DNA from: Bradyrhizobium sp. 190
GTDB taxonomy: Bacteria > Pseudomonadota > Alphaproteobacteria > Rhizobiales > Xanthobacteraceae
DNA length: 64,000 bases
Direction of reading: 5' to 3'
NCBI RefSeq assembly: GCF_023073415.1
Contig: NZ_JADPJL010000037.1
Coordinates: forward strand, 124,001-188,000
In this document: piece after piece, positions 9,026-17,441 of the stretch
How the letters are laid out: every line of letters starts with the position of its first letter
Numbering within the stretch: the first letter of the stretch is position 1
The notes under the pieces: generated by a model
Told to the model about the DNA's origin: nothing
Database searches by the model: none
What the model saw: only the letters and a program-made list of their open reading frames with translations
Translations under genes and position numbers: made by a program

Positions 9026-10054
9026 TCAGGCTGCCGCCGCAGCGGCGTTAAAGGGTGTTCCGTCGGCGAGCATGCGATGCATGATCACCGCGAGCCGGCG
9101 CGCCAGCGCCACCTTGGCTTTGCTCATGCCGGCGCGGCTTTTGATCCGCATGGCCCAGCTCTTCAGTTGCGAGCAGCCTTTGACCGGCTTGGTCAGCATG
9201 ACGTTGGCGGCCTCGTAAAGCGCCGTGCGCACCGAAGCATCACCGATCTTGCTGATCCGGCCGGTGTAGTCGGTCTCGCCGGATTGATGCTTCTTCGGCG
9301 TCAACCCGAAATGGGCTCCTGCCTGCTTCGACGATTTGAACCGGGCTGGATCGTCGATCGCGCTGGCATAGGTTAGCGCCACGATCGGGCCGACCGCCGG
9401 GACTGACGTCAGCAGCCGTGCCTGCATGTCGGATCGCACCATTCTGCGGGTCTGCTTCTCGAAGGCTGCGAACTCGGTCCGCAGCACCGCTCGCACCGCC
9501 AGCAGCGCCCGGGCGATCGTTTGCAGATGCGGGTGGCCCGCCACGAGTTCCTCGATCCGTCCCGCGAACTTCTGCCCGGTCGTCTTGCCAACCTTCAGAC
9601 CAAAACCGCGCAGGATTCCGCGCAGACTGTTCTCCACGTCGTGAAGCTTCGATTGCACCAGCTTGCGCGCCGTCAGCAGCGATCGGGTCTCTTGCGCACT
9701 CATCGATTTGCAATGCACCGGCCGGAACCAGCCCAGTCGCATCAATTGCGCGATGCCGCGGGCATCGTTGCGATCCGACTTGACCGGCATCGCCTCGAAC
9801 GCCTTCCGCACGTGCCGCGTCTCCAGCAGTTCCACGGCCAGGCCGGCTGCCTTCATTGCCGCAAACAGCCATTGCGACAAGGGTCCGGCCTCCAGCCCGA
9901 TCCGCTCCAGGCCGAAGCCCAGCGAACCGAACCAGGCGATCAGGGCTTGCGGCTCGCTCGCCACCTTGGCCTCGCGCACGATCTTGCCATTGCCGTCGAC
10001 AACGCACACGCTCGAGCATTCCAATGACACGTCGATTCCGGCATAATGCTCCAT
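9026..10054 (-). CDS. IS110-family transposase (DEDD recombinase)
   Basis: Recombinase of 342 residues that moves the element without classical transposase chemistry. The N-terminal RuvC-like domain starts MEHYAGIDVS (Asp8), followed by GLEAGPLSQWL and KSDRNDARGIAQLMR, which supply the other acidic residues. The C-terminal IS116/IS110/IS902 domain contains VPAVGPIVALTYASAI, FKSSKQAGAHFGLTP, and TGRISKIGDASVRTALYEAA. The open frame runs on to 10168, but the ATG at 10054 has AAGGAGAG directly upstream and fits the family start. The frame is uninterrupted, so the element may be active. Confidence 0.95.
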   Translation of the reverse strand: MEHYAGIDVSLECSSVCVVDGNGKIVREAKVASEPQALIAWFGSLGFGLERIGLEAGPLSQWLFAAMKAAGLAVELLETRHVRKAFEAMPVKSDRNDARGIAQLMRLGWFRPVHCKSMSAQETRSLLTARKLVQSKLHDVENSLRGILRGFGLKVGKTTGQKFAGRIEELVAGHPHLQTIARALLAVRAVLRTEFAAFEKQTRRMVRSDMQARLLTSVPAVGPIVALTYASAIDDPARFKSSKQAGAHFGLTPKKHQSGETDYTGRISKIGDASVRTALYEAANVMLTKPVKGCSQLKSWAMRIKSRAGMSKAKVALARRLAVIMHRMLADGTPFNAAAAAA

Positions 10055-10130
10055 GGTCGTCTCTCCTTGATGCTTGGAGCGAGGCTCATCCCTCTGACTC
10101 CGTAACACCATCAATGTGAGGGACGACCGC

Positions 10131-10204
10131 CCGCCTTCCAGGCAGGCCGCGCGAAGCGCGCCACCCAACAGCGCCGTAGCAAGCGCGGCCTGCCTGGAAG
10201 GCGG
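10131..10204. repeat. Perfect 22-bp inverted repeat inside the IS, upstream of the transposase
   Basis: Bases 10131-10152 and 10183-10204 are exact reverse complements (start CCGCCTTCCAGGCAGG), separated by 30 bases. The hairpin lies 77 bases upstream of the transposase ATG and ends 7 bases inside the left inverted repeat, so it could block transcription entering from outside or shape the single-strand form of the end. Confidence 0.85.
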
Positions 10205-10253
10205 ACCCGGGGGCCCGTTACCCCATCTACAGAACGCTACAGACCGCGCTTCC

Positions 10254-11405
10254 TCACTTCGCCGGGACGTACTTTCCGTCCTTCACGGTCAGGATGATGC
10301 GCGAGCGGTCGTCGAGGCCGTAGCGATCCTTTTCGGTGAAGTTGTAGACGCCCTGGCTGGCCGCGATTTCCTTCTCCGTGAGCAGCGCCTGACGGATCGC
10401 CTCGCGGAATTCCGGCGTTCCCGGCTTGGCCTTCTTCAGCGCCACCGGCACCACGCGCTTGAGCACTTCGAAGGCGTCGTAGGAATGGCCAGCGAACTGG
10501 CTCCGGCTGTTGGCGCCATACTTGGCTTCATAGGCGGTGTTGAGCGCCAGACCCGGCTTCTTGGTCAGCGCGCTGTCGGGCTGGGTTTCCGGCGACATCA
10601 CCGGACCGGACGCCATGATCACACCTTCAGCCGCCGCACCTGCGATACGGATGAAGTCCATGCTGGCGGCGCCATGCGTCTGGTAGATCAGGCCCTTGTA
10701 GCCGCGCTCGCGCAGCGTGGTCTGCGGCAGCGCCGCGGCGGTGCCGGAAGCGCCGACCAGGATCGCGTCGGGATTGGCGGCGAGGAGCTTCAGAGCCTGT
10801 CCTGCGACCGACGTATCCGGGCGTGCAAAACGCTCCTCGGTGGCGAGCGTCATTCCCATCGGTATAGCCTGGGCCTTGAAATCGTTGAACCAGAGATCGC
10901 CGTAGGAATCGGAGTAGCCGATATAGCCCACCGACTTGATGCCATGCGCCTTCATATGCTCGTACAGCACCTTGCCCATGATCGGTATAGGCTGCGGCAT
11001 CGCGACCGACCACTTGATGCGCGCTTCGGTGATCGGGAACGGCGCGAGGCCGATATGCGGAATGCCCGCCTCGTTCGCTACCGTCGCAACCGCGACCGTC
11101 GAAGGCGTCGTCGAGGAGCCCATGATGATGTCGGCCTTCGACTCGGTGACGAAGCGCCGCGTGTTGGTGGTAGCGGTGGTCGGATCACCGCCGTCGTCGA
11201 GCGTGATGATCTTGATCGGCACGCCGCCGATTTCCTTCGGCACGAAGTCGAGCGAGTTGCGTTCGGGAATGCCGAGCGCAGCGGCAGGGCCGGTGGTGGT
11301 GATGGAAATGCCGACCGTAATCTCGTTGGTCTGCGCCACGGCCGGCAAGCCCGGCAAAGCGAGGGCCGCTACGACAGACGCAGCGGACAGAAAAGCCTTC
11401 TTCAT
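10254..11405 (-). CDS. Periplasmic binding protein of a branched-chain amino-acid type ABC transporter
   Basis: Substrate-binding protein of 383 residues with a cleavable signal peptide (about 24 residues, ending AVAQ) followed by the LivK/peripla_BP_6 start EITVGISITTTGPAAALGIPERN. The fold continues with ITLDDGGDPTTATTNTRRFV and YKGLIYQTHGAAS. It is the last gene downstream of feruloyl-CoA synthase, an SDR and a thioesterase, 89 bases after the thioesterase. In Rhodopseudomonas palustris a binding protein of this class (CouP) near related genes binds hydroxycinnamates, so an aromatic acid is a more likely ligand than an amino acid; that is inference. The matching permease and ATPase genes are not adjacent. 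Confidence 0.88.
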   Translation of the reverse strand: MKKAFLSAASVVAALALPGLPAVAQTNEITVGISITTTGPAAALGIPERNSLDFVPKEIGGVPIKIITLDDGGDPTTATTNTRRFVTESKADIIMGSSTTPSTVAVATVANEAGIPHIGLAPFPITEARIKWSVAMPQPIPIMGKVLYEHMKAHGIKSVGYIGYSDSYGDLWFNDFKAQAIPMGMTLATEERFARPDTSVAGQALKLLAANPDAILVGASGTAAALPQTTLRERGYKGLIYQTHGAASMDFIRIAGAAAEGVIMASGPVMSPETQPDSALTKKPGLALNTAYEAKYGANSRSQFAGHSYDAFEVLKRVVPVALKKAKPGTPEFREAIRQALLTEKEIAASQGVYNFTEKDRYGLDDRSRIILTVKDGKYVPAK

Positions 11406-11494
11406 TCATTCCTCCCTGGATTATCTATTTGTCGTTTTAAGCAAAATCCTTTGGGCTATTCAGCCCCTTCTTTAGGTCATGCGGGGGACCTAAG

Positions 11495-11914
11495 TCAGCC
11501 CCGCATGAATCGCTCGATGATCTCCGGTGGCATCGGAGCCGATTTCAGCTTCGCGGGGTCGTCCGGATGCTTGCCGACCAGCACGCGCGTCTCGAACGCT
11601 TCGATCGCCAGCGCCTCGCCCTTGAACACATTGTGCACCACCTCGAAAGAGGATCGCTTGAAGCTGTCGATCCGGCTTTCGATTCTGATCCAGTCGCCAT
11701 GGGTCGATGGAATGTGGAATTTCGCCCGCGTATCCACCATGGGTATGCCGACCAGGCCGTATTTGTGGATGATGTCCTGTTTCGAAAAGCCGGCAGCTTC
11801 GAACATGATCGAAGTCGAATCGTCGAACATCGCGAAATAACGCGGGTAGTAAACGATGTTGGCGGGGTCGCAATCGCCCCACTGGATCTGTACGTCGCGC
11901 CGGTTGACGAACAT
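11495..11914 (-). CDS. 4-hydroxybenzoyl-CoA thioesterase family protein (hotdog fold)
   Basis: Hydrolyses an acyl-CoA, most likely an aromatic one. The 139 residues carry the family active-site segment WGDCDPANIVYYPRYFAMFD near the N-terminus, with the catalytic Asp in GDCDPA, and a typical hotdog tail. Length is normal for the 4HBT family. It follows the SDR gene by 9 bases and sits in an operon with feruloyl-CoA synthase, so release of 4-hydroxybenzoate or vanillate from its CoA ester fits; the pobA product encoded at 19.3 kb would then use 4-hydroxybenzoate. Confidence 0.88.
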   Translation of the reverse strand: MFVNRRDVQIQWGDCDPANIVYYPRYFAMFDDSTSIMFEAAGFSKQDIIHKYGLVGIPMVDTRAKFHIPSTHGDWIRIESRIDSFKRSSFEVVHNVFKGEALAIEAFETRVLVGKHPDDPAKLKSAPMPPEIIERFMRG

Positions 11915-11923
11915 GCGATATCC

Positions 11924-12685
11924 CTAGCGCGGCGCCATGCGAAGCGCGGCATCGAGCCGCACCACTTCGCCATTCAGATAAGGGTTGTCGATCATGTGCA
12001 GCGCCAGCGAGGCGAACTCATCAGCCTGACCGAGCCGGCGCGGGAACGGGATCGAGGCCGCAAGCGAGTCCTGCGCTTCCTGCGGCAGATTGGCGAGCAG
12101 CGGCGTGAGGAACAGGCCCGGCGCGATCGTCAGCACGCGAATGCCGAACTGCGCCAGTTCGCGCGCGATCGGCAGCGTCATGGCGACGATGCCGCCCTTC
12201 GAGGCCGAATAGGCCGACTGACCGATCTGGCCGTCATAGGCCGCGACCGAGGCAGTGGAGATCACCACGCCGCGCTCGCCGGTCGCAAGCGGCTCCAGCT
12301 TCGACATGCCGGCCGTCGCCAGCCGCAGCATGTTGAAGGAGCCGATCAGGTTGACCTTGATCACCTTGTCGAAATCGCCGAGCGCCATCGGGCCTTCCTT
12401 GCCGATCACGCGCTTGGCGACGCCGATGCCGGCGCAATTCACCAGCACGCGCGCCGGGCCGTGGGCCGCCGCGGCCTTGGCAATCGCGGCTTCGGCCGAG
12501 GCCGCATCGGAAACATCGCAGATCACGGCTGTGCCGCCGATCTCGGCGGCCACGGTTTCAGCGAGCGTGGCGTTGAGATCGCAGACGGCGACCTTGGCGC
12601 CCTGCGCCGCGAGCCGGCGCGCGGTCGCGGCGCCCAATCCCGATGCACCACCGGTGACGATGGCGGCCTGGTCCTTCAACTGCAT
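11924..12685 (-). CDS. SDR-family 3-hydroxyacyl-CoA dehydrogenase
   Basis: NAD(P)-dependent oxidoreductase of 253 residues. The Rossmann motif is TGGASGLGAA near residue 11-20, an acidic cofactor-selecting residue appears in VCDLNA (favours NAD), and the catalytic Ser/Tyr/Lys set is in STASVAAYDGQIGQSAYSASKGG. The layout resembles type II 3-hydroxyacyl-CoA dehydrogenases (HSD17B10-like). Placed 34 bases after feruloyl-CoA synthase and 9 bases before the thioesterase, it probably oxidises the 3-hydroxy-3-arylpropionyl-CoA made by the hydratase in a beta-oxidative side-chain pathway. Confidence 0.9.
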   Translation of the reverse strand: MQLKDQAAIVTGGASGLGAATARRLAAQGAKVAVCDLNATLAETVAAEIGGTAVICDVSDAASAEAAIAKAAAAHGPARVLVNCAGIGVAKRVIGKEGPMALGDFDKVIKVNLIGSFNMLRLATAGMSKLEPLATGERGVVISTASVAAYDGQIGQSAYSASKGGIVAMTLPIARELAQFGIRVLTIAPGLFLTPLLANLPQEAQDSLAASIPFPRRLGQADEFASLALHMIDNPYLNGEVVRLDAALRMAPR

Positions 12686-12719
12686 GGTGTTCTCCCTGAC
12701 GAGCTCTTGTTCGAATTTG

Positions 12720-14606
12720 CTAAAGCGTGATCACCTGCGCCGGCGGCACCGATGAATAGATCTCCTCGATCAGTACGTTGCGATTTTCCAGAACCGCGCG
12801 CTGGTTGATCGAGCCCTTGTCGGTGACCTCGCCGCGATCGATCGACAGCGGTTGATCGAGCAGCACCGCGCGCGTGATCCGGGTCGACGAGCCGGTCGCG
12901 CCCGAGACAAGCTGCTGGAAGCGTTCGCGGAAGGCCGCAACGATCAGCGGGTCGGACGCAGCAGTGGCAATGTCGTCAGGTGGAAGCGTCGGATTGATCA
13001 GGCGGCAACCGTCGAGATCGAGCACCACCAGCGCCGATATCTCGTCGCGGTTGATGCCGGCAATGACGACGTCGCGCACCAGCGGCGCGCAAGCTCCAAC
13101 GAAGCGCGCACGTAGCGGCCCAACGCTGACCCAGGTCCCGCTGGCGAGCTTGAAGTCTTCGCCGGTGCGGCCGTCAAAATCGAAACCGGCGTCGAAATCA
13201 TCGGGGTCGACCGGCTTCAGCGCGTCGCCCATTTTGTAGAAGCCTTCTTCGTCGAAGGACTTCGCCGTCATATCCGGCTGGCGCCAGTAGCCCGGCATCA
13301 CGTTCGGCCCCTTGGCGCGAACCTCCAGCTTGCCGTTGTTGGGCACCAGTTTCGCGTCGTTGCCCAGCACCGGCAGCCCGACATGGCCGGAGCGACTGGT
13401 GTGCGGATTGACCGACATGAAGAACGGCGCAGTCTCGGTGGCGCCCAGGCCCGTCAGCATCGGCACGCGATAGCCGGTTTCCTGAACGGAAAGCTCGTCG
13501 AGGCTGTTCCAGACAAAGGCCGACAGCGCGGCGCCCGAGAAGAACATCGCATGCAGCCGGCCAAAAAATTTTTTGCGCAACGCCCCATCGTCGCGCAGAT
13601 AGGGCAACAGCGATTCATAGCCCTTGGGTACGTTGAAATAAACCGTCGGCGAAATCTCCTGCAGATTGCGCACGGTCTCCTCGATGCCGCCGGGCATCGG
13701 CTTGCCTTCGTCGAGATACATCGAGCCGCCATTGTACAGCGTCAGCCCGATATTGTGATTGCCGCCAAATGTGTGATTCCACGGCAGCCAGTCGACGATA
13801 ACAGGCGGCTCATCCTTCAGGAACGCCAGCGTCTCGCGCAGCATCACCTGGTTGGCGCAGATCATGCGCTGGGTGTTGATGACCGCCTTCGGGTTTCCGG
13901 TCGAGCCTGAAGTCAGCAGGAATTTTGCGATCGTGTCCGGGCCTATGGCCTCGTGCACCGCGTCAAGACGCGGATGCAGCGGCGTCCCCATCAGGTCCGC
14001 CAGCGTGGTTACGTCGCGGCCGGGCACGGCGCCGCGCGAGGCTGCGATTTCGGTGCCGAACGACACGTTGGCGGCCAGCGCATCGGCGAATTTCGTGGCG
14101 TCGTCGGCAAACACGAGACCGGGCGTCAACAGCTTCATCAGATAGCTGAGCTTGCCGTAATCCCGCGACACCAGCGAATAGGCCGGCGATACCGGACAGA
14201 AGGGAATACCGGCATAGAGCGCACCGAACGCGATCAATGCATGATCGACCGAGTTGCCGGAGAGAATGATGACCGGCCGCTCGGCCGAAAGACCGCGCGC
14301 CAGCAGCGCGGATGCGATGTGCCGCGACGACGCGAGCAGCTCCGCATAGGTGATCTGCCGCCAGCCGCGTGCGGCGTTCCGTTCCGCCATGAAGACCCGA
14401 TCGGGCGTGGCGGCGGCCCAATGATGCAGGCGGTCGGTGATGCGCACGGGATAGTCGAGCAGTTGCGCTTTCGGGCGCAGATAGATGGTGCCGTCGGCGC
14501 GGCGCTCGACATGCACCGCAGGCGTGCCGAACGAGATCGGGCGCAGCGGATGATCAGCGCGCGCGGCTGAATCGGTCGAGGCGGACATGCTGGGCGTGGC
14601 GCTCAT
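12720..14606 (-). CDS. fcs: Feruloyl-CoA synthase (hydroxycinnamate-CoA ligase)
   Basis: ATP-dependent ligase of 628 residues that activates ferulate, p-coumarate or caffeate to the CoA ester. It is an AMP-binding enzyme with the P-loop-like segment LTSGSTGNPKAVINTQ, the adenine motif LGATETAPFF and the acyl-adenylate motif around FDGRTGEDFKLASGTWV. The last motif (RTGEDFKL) and the long form fit feruloyl-CoA synthase better than the fatty-acid ligases. Start codon and hydratase stop are one base apart, so the two are translated together. It is the second gene of the operon. Confidence 0.9.
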   Translation of the reverse strand: MSATPSMSASTDSAARADHPLRPISFGTPAVHVERRADGTIYLRPKAQLLDYPVRITDRLHHWAAATPDRVFMAERNAARGWRQITYAELLASSRHIASALLARGLSAERPVIILSGNSVDHALIAFGALYAGIPFCPVSPAYSLVSRDYGKLSYLMKLLTPGLVFADDATKFADALAANVSFGTEIAASRGAVPGRDVTTLADLMGTPLHPRLDAVHEAIGPDTIAKFLLTSGSTGNPKAVINTQRMICANQVMLRETLAFLKDEPPVIVDWLPWNHTFGGNHNIGLTLYNGGSMYLDEGKPMPGGIEETVRNLQEISPTVYFNVPKGYESLLPYLRDDGALRKKFFGRLHAMFFSGAALSAFVWNSLDELSVQETGYRVPMLTGLGATETAPFFMSVNPHTSRSGHVGLPVLGNDAKLVPNNGKLEVRAKGPNVMPGYWRQPDMTAKSFDEEGFYKMGDALKPVDPDDFDAGFDFDGRTGEDFKLASGTWVSVGPLRARFVGACAPLVRDVVIAGINRDEISALVVLDLDGCRLINPTLPPDDIATAASDPLIVAAFRERFQQLVSGATGSSTRITRAVLLDQPLSIDRGEVTDKGSINQRAVLENRNVLIEEIYSSVPPAQVITL

Positions 14607-14607
14607 G

Positions 14608-15408
14608 TCAGGTCGGCTTCACCTTTGCGGTCTTGTGGTCGAGAAACGCGCGAATGCGGCGCTTGGCCTCTTTGTCGCTCTGCGCCACGGTTGCCATCAG
14701 GGATTCCATCAGCAGGCCGGTTTGCGGATTGGCCTCCGCGATCATCGGCAACGCCTGCAGCACGGCGAAATTGGTCAGCGGCGCGTTCGCAGCCACTCTT
14801 TCGGCGAGTTCCAGCGCCTTCGGCAGCGCGCCGTCGGCGTCCGTGAGGTACTGCGAAAAGCCATAGGCCGAGCCTTCAGTGGCCGAATAGACCCGGCCCG
14901 TCAGCATCATGTCGATCATCCGCGCCACGCCGATCAGCCGCGGCAGCCGCACCGATCCGCCGCCGCCAACGAAAATGCCGCGCTGGCCCTCGGGCAGCGC
15001 GAAATAGGCTGACGGTTCGGCGACGCGGATATGTGCCGCACAGGCCAGTTCCAGGCCGCCGCCGATCACCGCGCCCTTCAGCGCCGCGATCACGGGAACG
15101 CGGCTATACTGGATGCGGTCGAACACCCGGTGCCACATCTGGGAGTGCCGCAGGCCCTCGGTCGCGTCATGCTCAGTCAGTTCGGACAGATCGAGGCCGG
15201 AGGAGAAATGATCGCCGACGCCATGGATGACCACGGCGCCAACGCCATCAGGCAGATTGGAGAAGCAGTCCTGGATCGCCAGGATGATGCCGTCGTTCAG
15301 CGCATTGCGCTTGGCCGGGCGGTTGAGGCCCACGGTCAGCACCGCGCCCTTCTGCTCGATCTTGAGCAGGCCGGACTGACCCGCGGCGGCGGTGGAGGCG
15401 TTTCCCAT
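14608..15408 (-). CDS. Enoyl-CoA hydratase/isomerase family protein of hydroxycinnamate operon
   Basis: Crotonase-fold protein of 266 residues. The CoA-binding stretch NRPAKRNALND is near residue 29, the oxyanion-hole segments are HFSSGLDL and GAVIGGGLELACAAH, and a catalytic Glu appears in ALPEGQRGIF. It probably adds water to hydroxycinnamoyl-CoA. Whether it also performs the retro-aldol step (as hydratase-lyases giving vanillin do) cannot be decided from sequence; the SDR and thioesterase downstream and the lack of an aldehyde dehydrogenase favour a plain hydratase. It is first gene of the operon, with a palindrome 28 bases upstream. Confidence 0.88.
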   Translation of the reverse strand: MGNASTAAAGQSGLLKIEQKGAVLTVGLNRPAKRNALNDGIILAIQDCFSNLPDGVGAVVIHGVGDHFSSGLDLSELTEHDATEGLRHSQMWHRVFDRIQYSRVPVIAALKGAVIGGGLELACAAHIRVAEPSAYFALPEGQRGIFVGGGGSVRLPRLIGVARMIDMMLTGRVYSATEGSAYGFSQYLTDADGALPKALELAERVAANAPLTNFAVLQALPMIAEANPQTGLLMESLMATVAQSDKEAKRRIRAFLDHKTAKVKPT

Positions 15409-15436
15409 GGGCGTGTTTTACTTCCTGTCCAGAATA

Positions 15437-15451
15437 GTTATATTTTATAAC
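15437..15451 (-). promoter_or_regulatory. Operator-like palindrome of the hydroxycinnamate operon
   Basis: GTTATATTTTATAAC: 6-bp arms around TTT, 28 bases upstream of the hydratase start, in an AT-rich patch. It matches 13 of 15 bases of the palindrome before pobA (19235-19249), so the same repressor or activator probably binds both. Confidence 0.7.
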
Positions 15452-15480
15452 GATTTTGGCAGGAGTCAATATGGGAGGTT

Positions 15481-15636
15481 TACCCTCCCCTGGGAGGGGG
15501 AGGGTCGGCGAGCATGAAGCGAAGCGGAATGCTCGTCGGGGTGAGGTGATCTCTCAGCTCGGGCACTGTTAGATGTGGAGAGACCGTCACCCCACCCCGC
15601 CGCTTCGCGTCGACCCTCCCCCTCCAGGGGAGGGTA
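15481..15636. repeat. Long imperfect palindromic intergenic repeat
   Basis: Outer arms TACCCTCCCCTGGGAGGGGG and their near-complement at the far end (CCCCCTCCAGGGGAGGGTA), with inner arms rich in GAAGCG/CGCTTC. It fills the gap between the DUF3237 gene and the hydratase operon and probably separates the two transcripts. Confidence 0.8.
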
Positions 15637-15644
15637 AGAAAGGC

Positions 15645-16106
15645 TCACAGCACCTGATGGACGTCGATGACGACGCGATCGGCGTGGCGGGCGGCGGAGC
15701 CGATGAAGAGGTTTTCCATCAGCCAGCGGTATTTTGCGGCTCCGGTCTCGAACCGCGGCACGGTGCGGAAATAGATCAGGTTGGGGTCGACCGGCTCGCC
15801 GCGCTTCAGCTTTTGCAGCAGGTCGACCGGGCCGAAGCGCAGGCCCTTGTTCTCGACATAGACCACCGCGCCGTCGTCGGTCTCGAAGGCGTACTTCGCC
15901 TCGAGCTCGATCAGTTCGTTGGGCCGGATGATCTGGAAGTCGGCGCCGAAAGGGCAGACCTTGCCGTTGATCCCCTCGCCCTTCACCTCGCCGCCAATAA
16001 TCGGAATGATCCGGCGCACGCCGGTGCCGATCTCGCCGGCCGAGGTCACCTCGCCGATCCGGGCGGTGATGGTAAAGACGTATCTGGTCGAGAGCTGTGG
16101 GGTCAT
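15645..16106 (-). CDS. DUF3237 domain protein
   Basis: A 153-residue protein with the DUF3237 pattern: a beta-rich start (RYVFTITARIGEVTSAGEIGTGVRRIIPIIGG), GADFQIIRPNELIELEAKYAFETDDGA.VYVENKG in the middle, and YFRTVPRFETGAAKYRWLMENLFIGSA near the end. Function of the family is unknown to me. It is cotranscribed as the last gene of the TRAP transporter operon (15 bases after dctM) beside a hydroxycinnamate operon, so a role in handling the imported aromatic compound is plausible but unproven. Confidence 0.85.
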   Translation of the reverse strand: MTPQLSTRYVFTITARIGEVTSAGEIGTGVRRIIPIIGGEVKGEGINGKVCPFGADFQIIRPNELIELEAKYAFETDDGAVVYVENKGLRFGPVDLLQKLKRGEPVDPNLIYFRTVPRFETGAAKYRWLMENLFIGSAARHADRVVIDVHQVL

Positions 16107-16121
16107 CGGGCTAGCCCTGCT

Positions 16122-17438
16122 CTATCCGGCCATCCGTTGCGGCAACCACAGCGCCAGCATCGGAAATGCGATCAGGATCACCAGCCGGATCAGGTCGGTC
16201 ACCACGAACGGCATCACGCCCCTGAAGATCGTGGCGAACGATACGTCGGGGATCACGCTCTTGATGACAAAGACGTTCATGCCGACCGGCGGTGAAATCA
16301 GACCGAGTTCTACCGTCATCACGATAATGACACCGAACCAGATCGGGTCGAATCCGAGGTGGGTGATGACTGGAAAGATGATCGGCACCGTGAGGATGAT
16401 CATCGCCATCGCGTCCATCAGGCAGCCGAGCACCAGATACATCACCATGATGAGGGCGAGGACACCGTAGGGGCCGAGCCCGAGGCCGGTGAGAAGCTCC
16501 GTGACTTTTTGCGGGGTCTGCGTCACCGTCAGGAAGTACCCGAAGATCAACGCGCCGATCAGTATCGTAAAGACCGCCGCGGCGGTGCGGGTCGCCTGCA
16601 GCAGCGAACTGAGGATTTTGTCCTTGTTGAGCCGTCCGGTGAGTACGCCGATCAGGAACGCTCCGGTGGCGCCGACACCACCAGCCTCGGTCGGGGTAAA
16701 GCGCGGCAGGAAAGGCAGCCCGTAGAGACCACCAATGACGAAGACGAACAGCAGCGCCGGCGCCCAGATATTCCTCAAGCCGGCGAACCGTTCGCGCCAG
16801 CTCGTTTGCGGGCCGGTCGGCAGGAAGCCCGGCCGAAGCCAGCCGATCAGCGCGATCGTCAGCATGTACATGGCGATGGCTACCAGGCCGGGAATGATGC
16901 CGGCCATGAAGAGCTTGCCGATGTCCTGCTCGGTGATGATGCCGTAGACCGCGAGTACGGTCGACGGCGGCAGCATGGCGCCGAGTGTGCCGCCGGCCGC
17001 GATCACGCCGGTGGCGAAGGATTGCGGATAGCCGAAACGGCGCATTTCCGGGTAGGCGACAGCGGAAAACGTCGCGGCCGTCGCTACCGACGAACCGCAG
17101 ATCGCCGCAAAGCCGCCGCAGGCGCCGACCGTCGCAATGCCCAGGCCGCCGCGCAAATGGCCGACAAAGCCGTTGGCGGCCCGAAACAGTTCGCGGCTCA
17201 TACCGGAATTGCTGACGAATGCTCCCATCAGCAGGAACATCGGAATCACGCCGAAGGTATAATCGGTCACCGTGCGCATCGAGGTCTGGCCGACCAGTTT
17301 CAGCGCCGGCGCGAAGCCGACGAGGTAACCAAAACCGCAGACACCGACGAGGCCCATCGCCATGCCGACCGGCACGCGCAGCAGCATCAGCGCAAACAGC
17401 GCGACAAATCCGAGGACGGCGACCGCGTCTGTGCTCAT
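16122..17438 (-). CDS. dctM: TRAP transporter large permease (DctM)
   Basis: The large membrane subunit (438 residues, about 12 hydrophobic helices) that carries the substrate together with sodium. It starts with two helices and has typical DctM stretches such as GVIPMFLLMGAFVSNSGMSRELF, ATGVIAAGGTLGAMLPPS and LGLISPPVGMNVFVIKS. It begins 3 bases after dctQ. With the adjacent P and Q subunits this is a complete TRAP system. The neighbours (feruloyl-CoA synthase operon, pobA) point to an aromatic acid, compare TarPQM of Rhodopseudomonas palustris. Confidence 0.95.
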   Translation of the reverse strand: MSTDAVAVLGFVALFALMLLRVPVGMAMGLVGVCGFGYLVGFAPALKLVGQTSMRTVTDYTFGVIPMFLLMGAFVSNSGMSRELFRAANGFVGHLRGGLGIATVGACGGFAAICGSSVATAATFSAVAYPEMRRFGYPQSFATGVIAAGGTLGAMLPPSTVLAVYGIITEQDIGKLFMAGIIPGLVAIAMYMLTIALIGWLRPGFLPTGPQTSWRERFAGLRNIWAPALLFVFVIGGLYGLPFLPRFTPTEAGGVGATGAFLIGVLTGRLNKDKILSSLLQATRTAAAVFTILIGALIFGYFLTVTQTPQKVTELLTGLGLGPYGVLALIMVMYLVLGCLMDAMAMIILTVPIIFPVITHLGFDPIWFGVIIVMTVELGLISPPVGMNVFVIKSVIPDVSFATIFRGVMPFVVTDLIRLVILIAFPMLALWLPQRMAG

Positions 17439-17441
17439 CGC

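Larger units (their letters stand above)
8773..10228 (-). mobile_element. IS110-family insertion sequence, IS1111 type, complete (about 1456 bp)
   Basis: Subterminal inverted repeats GTAACGGGCC at 8776-8785 and its complement at 10212-10221 enclose one transposase gene. Outside them are 3 bases (8773-8775) on the downstream side and 7 bases (10222-10228) on the upstream side, which matches my memory of the asymmetric tips of IS1111-type elements. Joining the outer flanks restores the end of the repeat (CCCT + AC) with no target duplication, as expected for IS110-family insertion. There are 240 non-coding bases downstream of the transposase and 157 upstream. Confidence 0.85.
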
